This document shows, one piece after another, positions 6,472 through 12,112 of a DNA stretch of 12,112 nt. Within the stretch, counting starts at the first letter, position 1, and each line of letters opens with the position of its first letter. The stretch is taken from NCBI GenBank assembly GCA_021808425.1, contig JAKBBS010000100.1, positions 1 through 12,112 of the forward strand. Direction: 5' to 3'. The notes beneath the pieces were generated by a model. The model was not told the origin of the DNA, did no database searches, and worked only from the letters and a program-made list of their open reading frames with translations. Position numbers and translations under genes: made by a program. The stretch comes from Actinomycetes bacterium (GTDB lineage: Bacteria > Actinomycetota > Acidimicrobiia > Acidimicrobiales > Palsa-688).

Positions 6472-7544
6472 GCAATAAGATTCGTCTTGCGATCGCCGGT
6501 GTCGGCAACTGTGCCAGCTCGCTGGTACAAGGCATCGAGTACTACCGCAACGCCGACCCGGCCGATAGCGTGCCCGGTTTGATGCACGTGACGTTGGGTG
6601 GCTACCACGTCTCGGACGTCGAAGTCGTAGCAGCCTTCGACGTGGACGCCGACAAAGTCGGCGTGGACCTCGGCAAAGCCGTCTTCGCCGGGCAGAACAA
6701 CACGATCCGATTCGCGTCGGTAGGCGAGCTCGGGGTCACCGTCCAGCGAGGCCCGACCCTCGACGGTCTCGGTAAGTACTACCGCCAGACAGTGGAGGAA
6801 TCCCCTGCCGAAGCCGTCGACGTCGTCGCAGCTTTGACGCAAGCCAAGGCGGACGTCCTCGTGTCCTACCTCCCGGTCGGAAGCGAGCAGGCACAGAAGT
6901 TCTACGCGCAGGCTTGCCTCGACGCGAAGGTAGCGTTCGTGAACGCCATTCCCGTCTTCATTGCCAGTGACCCGGAGTGGGCTCAGAAGTTCACCGACGC
7001 TGGTGTCGCGATCGTAGGCGACGACATCAAGAGCCAGGTCGGAGCGACAATCGTTCACCGTATCCTTGCGAGGCTCTTCGAGGACAGGGGCCTCGTGTTG
7101 GATCGCACCTACCAGCTCAACGTGGGTGGCAACATGGACTTCAAGAACATGCTTGAGCGCGAGAGGCTCGAATCGAAGAAGATCTCCAAGACGCAGTCGG
7201 TTACGAGCCAGATAGACAACGGCATCGCCGCGGACGACGTCCACATCGGACCATCCGACCACGTCCCCTGGCTCGAGGACCGCAAATGGGCGTACATCCG
7301 CCTCGAGGGCCGCAACTTCGGCGACGTGCCGCTCAACGTGGAGATGAAACTCGAGGTTTGGGACTCGCCGAACTCGGCCGGCGTCATCATCGACGCAGTT
7401 CGATGCGCCAAATTAGCCAAGGACCGTGGTATCGGAGGACCGCTCCTCGGCCCTTCCGCCTACTTCATGAAGTCGCCGCCGGTGCAGTACCACGACGACG
7501 AGGCTCACCGCATGGTCGAGGCGTTCGCATCCGGAGCTGAGTGA
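6468..7544 (+). CDS. ino1: Inositol-3-phosphate synthase (actinobacterial type)
   Basis: The 358-residue product converts glucose-6-phosphate to myo-inositol-3-phosphate using NAD+ without net oxidation, the first step to phosphatidylinositol, mycothiol and related inositol metabolites in Actinobacteria. Residues 5-18 ([14 protein letters not shown]) form the NAD-binding loop. Family segments with active-site residues are [15 protein letters not shown] (184-198, Lys188), [11 protein letters not shown] (218-228), KKISKTQSV (237-245, Lys241) and FMKSPP (333-338, Lys335). Length matches M. tuberculosis Ino1 (about 367). The ATG overlaps the padR stop; AAGGA about ten bases upstream serves as ribosome-binding site. 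The stop overlaps the next start as GTGA, so three genes form one coupled unit. Confidence 0.96.
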   Translation: MSNKIRLAIAGVGNCASSLVQGIEYYRNADPADSVPGLMHVTLGGYHVSDVEVVAAFDVDADKVGVDLGKAVFAGQNNTIRFASVGELGVTVQRGPTLDGLGKYYRQTVEESPAEAVDVVAALTQAKADVLVSYLPVGSEQAQKFYAQACLDAKVAFVNAIPVFIASDPEWAQKFTDAGVAIVGDDIKSQVGATIVHRILARLFEDRGLVLDRTYQLNVGGNMDFKNMLERERLESKKISKTQSVTSQIDNGIAADDVHIGPSDHVPWLEDRKWAYIRLEGRNFGDVPLNVEMKLEVWDSPNSAGVIIDAVRCAKLAKDRGIGGPLLGPSAYFMKSPPVQYHDDEAHRMVEAFASGAE

Positions 7545-8275
7545 CGAACGAAACGGCGTCTGCCTGGGATAGGTTCTCGGAGGAGTACCAGCGCCGCTCG
7601 GCGCTGCCGACAAATTCGGCCCACTACGGGCCGGACATCCCGACCGAGTCGACTTTCAGGCTCCTCGGCGACCTCAAGGGCAAGCGCGTGCTCGAGCTCG
7701 GGTGTGGCGGCGCTCAGTGCTCCGTCGCTTTCGCCAAGGCGGGGGCCACTGCTATCGGCGTAGACACGTCTCCTGCCCAGTTGGCCTTTGCTAAGAAACT
7801 GTGTTACGCCTCCGAGGTCAAAGTCGAGCTCCGTCACGCAGACATGGCGGAGCTTGCTTTCCTTCGTGCGGACTCGGTCGACGTCGCGTTCTCGGCGTAC
7901 GCCTTCCAGTACGTGGAGGATCTCAGCCGGGTGTTCCGTCAGGTGCACCGTGTTCTCAAAATCGGCTCGCCGCTCGTGTTCAGCCTCCCCCACCCCTCGT
8001 GGTGGATGATCGCCGAGGACCAGCCAGACCCGGCGATCGGCCACTCGTATTTCGAGCGCCAGCCAGGCAGCGTCGTATGGGAGGGCGTGAATTTTACCGT
8101 CTACCGGCACAGCTTCTCTGACCTCTACGGGGCGTTGACGAGGGCGAGCTATCGGGTGGATGTCATTCTCGAGCCCGCGCCTGTCAGCTCGTCGCCTCGG
8201 AGCTGGATGTGGAACGACGCTATGGAGCTCGTTCCTCGCACGCTGATAGTTCGTGCCAGAAAAGAGGGCAACTAG
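7541..8275 (+). CDS. Class I SAM-dependent methyltransferase
   Basis: The 244-residue product has a Rossmann methyltransferase core: motif [13 protein letters not shown] (50-61), acidic ribose-binding Asp75 in IGVDTSP, a RHADMAEL segment (98-105) for the adenine site, and the central strand [17 protein letters not shown]. The chain then continues [19 protein letters not shown], typical of Methyltransf_11/UbiE-like small-molecule enzymes. The substrate cannot be read from sequence. Its GTG start overlaps the ino1 stop by four bases and GGAG sits five bases upstream, so it is translated together with ino1; an inositol-derived or lipid substrate is possible but is only inference from position. 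It ends eight bases from the converging cca gene. Confidence 0.88.
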   Translation: MTNETASAWDRFSEEYQRRSALPTNSAHYGPDIPTESTFRLLGDLKGKRVLELGCGGAQCSVAFAKAGATAIGVDTSPAQLAFAKKLCYASEVKVELRHADMAELAFLRADSVDVAFSAYAFQYVEDLSRVFRQVHRVLKIGSPLVFSLPHPSWWMIAEDQPDPAIGHSYFERQPGSVVWEGVNFTVYRHSFSDLYGALTRASYRVDVILEPAPVSSSPRSWMWNDAMELVPRTLIVRARKEGN

Positions 8276-8283
8276 CCCGCAAA

Positions 8284-9678
8284 CTACCCGGCTCCGCTTC
8301 GAGATCCCCACCATGAGTCGAGGCGTCTGCCAGCTTCCTGAGGACCTAGCGGTCCCTCTTCGAGGCGCAGCTCCAGGAGGTATTCCAGCGCCGCCCCGAC
8401 ATCGCGCCCTGGCGGAATGCCCAGTCTCGCCATGATTTCGACACCGTCGAGGTCCGCGCGGATGGAGTCGAGCTGCTCCTTGGCCTCGAGGTCGGATATT
8501 CGAGCTTCGAGTTCATCCATGCGCCGCGACAAGGCCTTCGCCTTGGCGACGTTGCGTGTCGTGCAGTCGCTTCGGGTGAGCTCGTTGAGGCGGGACAGTA
8601 GCGGGCCCGCATCGCGCACGTAGCGACGTACGGCGCTGTCGGTCCAGCCCATCTGGTAGGTGTGGAAGCGCAGATGAAGCTCGACCAGCCGGCTCACGTC
8701 GTCAATATCGTCCGACGAGTAGTGCAGGGCCCTCATCCGATCGCGGGTCATTCGCGCCCCGACCATCTCGTGGTGGTGGAACGACACCGCCCCGCCCGGG
8801 CCGAAAGAGCGGGTCTTCGGCTTCCCGACGTCGTGGAACAGGGCGGCGAGGCGAAGGAGGCGGTCGGGTGACGTCTTCTCTACTACAGCGATGGTGTGCG
8901 CCAGGACATCCTTGTGACGGTGGATGGGATCGACCTCCAACGACAGCGCAGGCAGCTCGGGAAGAAACTCCGCTGCTAGAGCTGTCTCGACGAGGAACCA
9001 GAGCCCTGCCGCCGGGCTTTGGACAACCATCAGCTTGTCCAGTTCGTCGCGGATTCGTTCCTCCGAGACGATCGATAGTCGCGGACCTACCGATTTCACA
9101 GCGTCTGTAAGCGCGACGTCGGGCACAAGCCCGTAGCCAGCGATGAACCGGGCAGCTCTCAACATCCGAAGCGGGTCGTCACTGAAGGACGTCTCGGGAG
9201 CTAGCGGTGTGCGGAGGCGGCTGCCTGCAAGGTCGACGGCACCGTCGAACGGGTCGATCAGGCGCAGATCCGGAAGTGAAAGGGCCATCGAGTTGACGGT
9301 GAAGTCCCGGCGCGCGAGGTCAGCTTCGATCGCCTCCGAGAAGACAACCCGGGGATGGCGGCTGTCGGGCTCGTAGCTGTCGCCGCGGTGGGTGGTTATC
9401 TCGAAGTACTTCTTGTCTTTGCGGGCCCCGATAGTCCCGAAACGTTTACCTTGGGTCCACACGGCGTCCGCCCACCCGGCAAGGATCTTCTCCGTGTCGT
9501 CAGGAGCGGAGTCGGTCGTGAAATCGAGATCCGAATCCTGCGAAAGACGGCCGAGCATCGCGTCACGGACGACGCCTCCCACCAGGTAGAGCCGGTAGCC
9601 GCTCGCCGAGAACAGGGCGGAGAGCTCCGCTGTCTCTTCGATGAGCGGGCGGAAGCGTTCGGGGACCACGTCGTCCAA
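8284..9678 (-). CDS. cca: CCA-adding tRNA nucleotidyltransferase
   Basis: The 464-residue product adds or repairs the 3'-CCA end of tRNA using CTP and ATP. The class II nucleotidyltransferase head shows YLVGGVVRDAML (31-42), metal-binding Asp50 and Asp52 in SDLDFTTD, RRDFTVNSMAL (123-133) and SDDPLRMLRAARF (166-178), the motifs for catalysis and nucleotide choice. Residues about 208-250 match the RNA-binding domain, and an HD domain follows (HTIAVVEKT, ALFHDVGKPKTR, HHHEMVGA), as in actinobacterial homologues (M. tuberculosis pcnA, Rv3907c). A poly(A) polymerase cannot be formally excluded, but Actinobacteria normally have only the CCA enzyme. The TTG start at 9678 lacks a good ribosome-binding site; GTG 9669 is an alternative. 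It lies 53 nt after pilT and may share its transcript. Confidence 0.93.
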   Translation of the reverse strand: MDDVVPERFRPLIEETAELSALFSASGYRLYLVGGVVRDAMLGRLSQDSDLDFTTDSAPDDTEKILAGWADAVWTQGKRFGTIGARKDKKYFEITTHRGDSYEPDSRHPRVVFSEAIEADLARRDFTVNSMALSLPDLRLIDPFDGAVDLAGSRLRTPLAPETSFSDDPLRMLRAARFIAGYGLVPDVALTDAVKSVGPRLSIVSEERIRDELDKLMVVQSPAAGLWFLVETALAAEFLPELPALSLEVDPIHRHKDVLAHTIAVVEKTSPDRLLRLAALFHDVGKPKTRSFGPGGAVSFHHHEMVGARMTRDRMRALHYSSDDIDDVSRLVELHLRFHTYQMGWTDSAVRRYVRDAGPLLSRLNELTRSDCTTRNVAKAKALSRRMDELEARISDLEAKEQLDSIRADLDGVEIMARLGIPPGRDVGAALEYLLELRLEEGPLGPQEAGRRLDSWWGSRSGAG

Positions 9679-9731
9679 GGATACCGGTCAGGGCCGGGCC
9701 GCCTGTGCGGGACACTGGCGACGCGCGCTTC

Positions 9732-10820
9732 TTACGGAGGGGTGAGAAGACCGGCGGACTGCAAGGCGACGCGGAAGTCGTGGGGGTTCGTAGCGGCAGC
9801 AAGGGCCGACCGCAGAGTGATCTCGCCGCTCTTGAACAAGGAGAAGAGGCTCTGGTCGAAAGTCTGCATCCCGTGATACTCCCCGTCGGCTATCAGCTCC
9901 TCCAGGCTCTCCTTGCCGCTCGACGTCGGATCCATGATCCTGTCGGCGATCCTCCCGGTCACGACCATGACTTCGATCGCGGGGACCCGACCTTCGCCCG
10001 ACGAGTGAGGCACCAGGCGTTGGCTGATGACGCCTTTCAGTACCCCGCCGAGAGTAAGCCGGACCTGCTGCTGCTGGAACGGCGGGAAAAAGTCGACGAT
10101 CCGGTTAATTGTCTCGGTCGCGTTCGACGTATGAAGCGTCGAAAGCACGAGATGTCCAGTCTCGGCTGCCATCATTGCGGCGCTAACCGTCTCGACGTCC
10201 CTCATCTCGCCGATGAGAATGACGTCCGGGTCCTGGCGCAGGACCCTGCGCATCGCCTGCTCGTAATTTTTGGTGTCCGTCCCGATCTCGCGTTGGCAGA
10301 CCACCGAGCGCTTGTCGGGATGGAGAATCTCGATCGGGTCTTCGATCGTGATGATGTTCCCGGACCTCGTCTGGTTGATGTGATCGATCATTGCCGCAAG
10401 GGTGGTTGTCTTTCCTGATCCGGTAGGCCCGGTGACGAGCACCATCCCGCGGCTTTCCTCCGCTAGGCGCGAAACGATCGGAGGCAGGCCGAGATCGAGG
10501 ACCGACATTGCGGCCGGAAGGACGCGCCTCAACACCATCGCGGCGCTGCCCCGCTGGCGGAAGGCATTCGCCCTGAAACGACCGAGTCCGTCGATGGACA
10601 GCGAGAAGTCCGCTTCGCCGGTGCGGTGGAACTCGTCGATCCTGTCCACGGGCATTATCACCCTGAGGCATTCCTCGACTTCGTTGCGGTCGACCTGAGG
10701 AAACGGCGTCGGGCGGAGATCACCGTTGACTCGGACCCTCGGCGCCGACTTGCCCTTTATGTGAAGGTCGGATCCACCTACCTCTGTCATGTGGACGAGG
10801 ATGGCCTTTAGATCAAGCAC
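9732..10820 (-). CDS. pilT: Type IV pilus retraction ATPase PilT
   Basis: The 362-residue product starts VLDLKAILVHMTEVGGSDLHI, the usual PilT opening (PAS-like N domain, residues 1-105). The RecA-like ATPase domain follows: Walker A GPTGSGKT (131-138), Asp box TIEDPIEILH, Walker B VILIGEMRD with Glu205, and His box GHLVLSTLHT (222-231). The C-terminal ELIADGEYHGMQTFDQSL resembles the PilT helix region. PilT hexamers depolymerise type IV pili, powering retraction and twitching. GTG 10820 is preferred because it fits family starts; an in-frame GTG at 10901 would add 27 unrelated residues and overlap the divergent region. No other pilus gene is in the window. A PilU-like paralogue role is possible. 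Confidence 0.93.
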   Translation of the reverse strand: MLDLKAILVHMTEVGGSDLHIKGKSAPRVRVNGDLRPTPFPQVDRNEVEECLRVIMPVDRIDEFHRTGEADFSLSIDGLGRFRANAFRQRGSAAMVLRRVLPAAMSVLDLGLPPIVSRLAEESRGMVLVTGPTGSGKTTTLAAMIDHINQTRSGNIITIEDPIEILHPDKRSVVCQREIGTDTKNYEQAMRRVLRQDPDVILIGEMRDVETVSAAMMAAETGHLVLSTLHTSNATETINRIVDFFPPFQQQQVRLTLGGVLKGVISQRLVPHSSGEGRVPAIEVMVVTGRIADRIMDPTSSGKESLEELIADGEYHGMQTFDQSLFSLFKSGEITLRSALAAATNPHDFRVALQSAGLLTPP

Positions 10821-10980
10821 GTCCTTGGTATCGGCCGGAAAGTCGCGAAGTTGAGGACAATGATTCAGGGTGCCCTGCCAACGCGCCGATCGCGCTCGCA
10901 CGATAGCTTTGTCAGCAGTGATACGCCAGACTCACAAGCGTCGGGCCGTGGCGGATCGGCGCGATGCCTTGACCATAAAA
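10821..10980. other. Divergent intergenic region between pilT and the acetyltransferase gene
   Basis: These 160 bases must hold the promoters of both outward-facing genes, unless the acetyltransferase starts earlier. On the plus strand TAGCTT (10903-10908) lies eight bases before an in-frame GTG at 10918; this could be a leaderless start but is not a strong match. No palindrome, ribosome-binding site or RNA gene is evident. Confidence 0.4.
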
Positions 10981-11685
10981 ATGGGCCTAGAGCGCGCCCG
11001 TGTCGTCTCTTGGGACGAGGGCAACGAGTCTGCCCTCATTACGACAATGCCGGCGATGACGCTGCTGTCGGAGCGGTTCCTTGCACGTTGCGTCGATGCC
11101 GCGTCGACTCGGGGTTTCAAGGAGTTGCGGACTAGCGCTCTGAGCCCTTTGGAGCAGGCCACCTTCCTGCGGGCGGGCTTCGAGGTGCGAAGCGAGCTCT
11201 GCCTGCTCGCCATGAGCCTCCACGCGGCTTCCACGGCTCTCCGTGTGGATGGCCCTGGCGGCGTTTGGCACTTCAAGGAACATGAAGATAGCCGCCTCGA
11301 AGAGATGATCGACATAGATAGGGCAGCGTTCGGGGTCGACTCCGGCTTCGGGCTACCTACTTTGCGTGAGTCGATCGCTGCGACACCGACCACGAGCGTC
11401 CGCGTTGGCGTGTCCGCGCAGGGTGCGACCGAAGCGTACGCGGTGTTCGGTCGCTCGACGCTTCACGGATATGTGCAGCGCCTTGCGGTCCGCCCGTCAG
11501 CGCAACGCCGAGGCGCTGGTCGCGGGCTGCTTTGCGATGGGCTCGACTGGATGAGGCGGGGCCGGGCGGGGCGCGCGTTCGTCAACACCGAGCGCGGAAA
11601 CGAAGCCGCTCTCGAGTTGTACCGAAGCGTGGGATTCGAGGAGCAAGGCTCGTCTCTGTCGACACTCTCACTCTCACTTCGATGA
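10981..11685 (+). CDS. GNAT-family N-acetyltransferase, two-lobed
   Basis: From ATG 10981 the product has 234 residues. The C-terminal half is a clear GNAT domain: a beta-strand/pyrophosphate-loop segment LHGYVQRLAVRPSAQRRGAG, then RGLLCDGLDWM, and the terminal NTERGNEAALELYRSVGFEE, which bind acetyl-CoA and finish the fold. The first half (VVSWDEG..., LEQATFLRAGFEVRSELCLL) resembles a reduced first GNAT lobe, so the protein may be a tandem fold with one active site. Substrate is unknown; RimI-like protein acetylation is one possibility. The frame is open back to GTG 10870, with GTG 10918 and ATG 10981 as alternatives and no clear ribosome-binding site, so the start is uncertain. Its stop overlaps the next start (ATGA). 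In mycobacteria a NUDIX gene (mutT4) occupies this slot. Confidence 0.83.
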   Translation: MGLERARVVSWDEGNESALITTMPAMTLLSERFLARCVDAASTRGFKELRTSALSPLEQATFLRAGFEVRSELCLLAMSLHAASTALRVDGPGGVWHFKEHEDSRLEEMIDIDRAAFGVDSGFGLPTLRESIAATPTTSVRVGVSAQGATEAYAVFGRSTLHGYVQRLAVRPSAQRRGAGRGLLCDGLDWMRRGRAGRAFVNTERGNEAALELYRSVGFEEQGSSLSTLSLSLR

Positions 11686-12112
11686 CATCGGACGTCGCGA
11701 CGTGTGCCACCGTGTCAGGGTCGGGCATCCGCTCGCGGACGTCGACGATCGCTGCGGTGTTACTGTCGATGCTCGTCTCGCTCGGATTTGCGGCCGTCGC
11801 CCCGAAGGCGGCGGCGGCGACATCCGCCGCCGGGTTGAACGTACTTTCGCAGAGCCCATGGGTCGAGACGCACGGCATTTTCGATCTGCGTCTCGGCGTT
11901 CGGTCCGGCGGCGCTTACCGGCTTCAGGTGACAGTCTTCGACCGGCTAATCACCCGAACGGCTTTCGACCAGGCGGCGCAGGGACGAGTGGGCGGCTTCT
12001 TCTACCGCCAAGCCGTGCCGCTCTCGGGGCTGGCCGTCGACCCCTCTGGGGGTGTCGACGTCGAGTTGCCGGTCAACACCACTGCGCCGAGCCCGGCCCT
12101 GCCGACGGTCTA
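11682..12112 (+). CDS. Secreted DUF6049-like protein, 3' end beyond window
   Basis: The visible 143 residues begin at ATG 11682, overlapping the acetyltransferase stop codon. After a short polar lead, residues about 17-46 form a signal peptide or membrane anchor: RSRTS, then a hydrophobic stretch IAAVLLSMLVSLGFAAVA, then an Ala-rich region with possible cleavage near residue 46. The exported part reads SQSPWVETHGIFDLRLGVRS and LQVTVFDRLITRTAF, beta-strand-rich and resembling the N-terminus of DUF6049 proteins in this phylum. The family call rests on this weak similarity and on position: cca on the opposite strand with DUF6049 and then murJ is a conserved actinobacterial order (Rv3907c-Rv3910). 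No catalytic motif is visible. The gene continues past the right edge. Confidence 0.6.
   Translation, partial: MTSDVATCATVSGSGIRSRTSTIAAVLLSMLVSLGFAAVAPKAAAATSAAGLNVLSQSPWVETHGIFDLRLGVRSGGAYRLQVTVFDRLITRTAFDQAAQGRVGGFFYRQAVPLSGLAVDPSGGVDVELPVNTTAPSPALPTV

Noticed and set aside
6252..7262. A 336-codon open frame on the minus strand opposite ino1
   Set aside because: It is antisense to a fully conserved enzyme, its translation matches no family, and long antisense frames are expected in G+C-rich coding DNA.
8266..8278. GGGC/GCCC inverted repeat between the convergent methyltransferase and cca genes as a shared terminator
   Set aside because: Only a 4-bp stem overlapping the stop codon with no T-tract on either strand.
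7505..8314. A 269-codon open frame on the minus strand opposite the methyltransferase
   Set aside because: The plus-strand frame has clear SAM-binding motifs; this one is Arg/Val-rich shadow sequence crossing three gene boundaries.
9705..10418. A 237-codon open frame on the plus strand opposite pilT
   Set aside because: The pilT frame contains intact Walker A and B boxes; this frame shows no recognisable domain.
10821..10901. Longer pilT start at GTG 10901
   Set aside because: The extra 27 residues lie before the normal PilT beginning and show no similarity to the family.

Overview
The window is high-GC bacterial chromosome (roughly 60% G+C or more) with tightly packed genes, frequent GTG/TTG starts and 4-nt start/stop overlaps. 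Gene content points to Actinobacteria: an actinobacterial-type inositol-phosphate synthase, a DUF5318 protein, a PadR regulator, and the rpsF-ssb-rpsR-rplI cluster. The secreted peptidase carrying 'GYWL..SDGGVFAFGDA' repeats is a style I associate with the class Acidimicrobiia. That class assignment is inference from remembered families, not a database result.

Layout. (1) 1-2158, minus: a secreted sedolisin (S53) peptidase whose C-terminus runs off the window inside a perfect 129-bp tandem repeat. (2) 2245-3956, minus: the ribosomal/replication operon rpsF-ssb-rpsR-rplI (transcribed in that order), with a structured 5' leader at about 3957-4040. (3) 4123-5103, minus: panB, ketopantoate synthesis. 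(4) 5204-5635, minus: a DUF5318 zinc-ribbon-like protein, divergent from (5) 5758-8275, plus: a translationally coupled trio of a PadR-family repressor, inositol-3-phosphate synthase (ino1) and a SAM-dependent methyltransferase. (6) 8284-10820, minus: the CCA-adding tRNA nucleotidyltransferase and, upstream of it, a type IV pilus PilT ATPase. (7) 10981-12112, plus: a two-lobed GNAT acetyltransferase coupled to a secreted DUF6049-like protein that runs off the right edge; in related genomes murJ usually follows.

How the genes fit together: most are housekeeping. Two blocks that in Mycobacterium tuberculosis lie on opposite sides of oriC (Rv0046c-Rv0056: ino1, padR, DUF5318, rpsF-ssb-rpsR-rplI; and Rv3907c-Rv3910: pcnA, mutT4, DUF6049, murJ) are here next to each other with no dnaA/rpmH/gyr block between. 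ino1 plus the PadR regulator and methyltransferase form a likely co-regulated inositol unit, with padR apparently transcribed as a leaderless mRNA. I saw no mobile element, CRISPR array, tRNA or rRNA, and no clear new defence or biosynthetic system. The items most worth a second look are the peptidase repeat array, the rpsF leader, the rpsR tail, the PadR wing insertion and the methyltransferase in the ino1 operon. The only non-genic stretches are all shorter than 170 bases.
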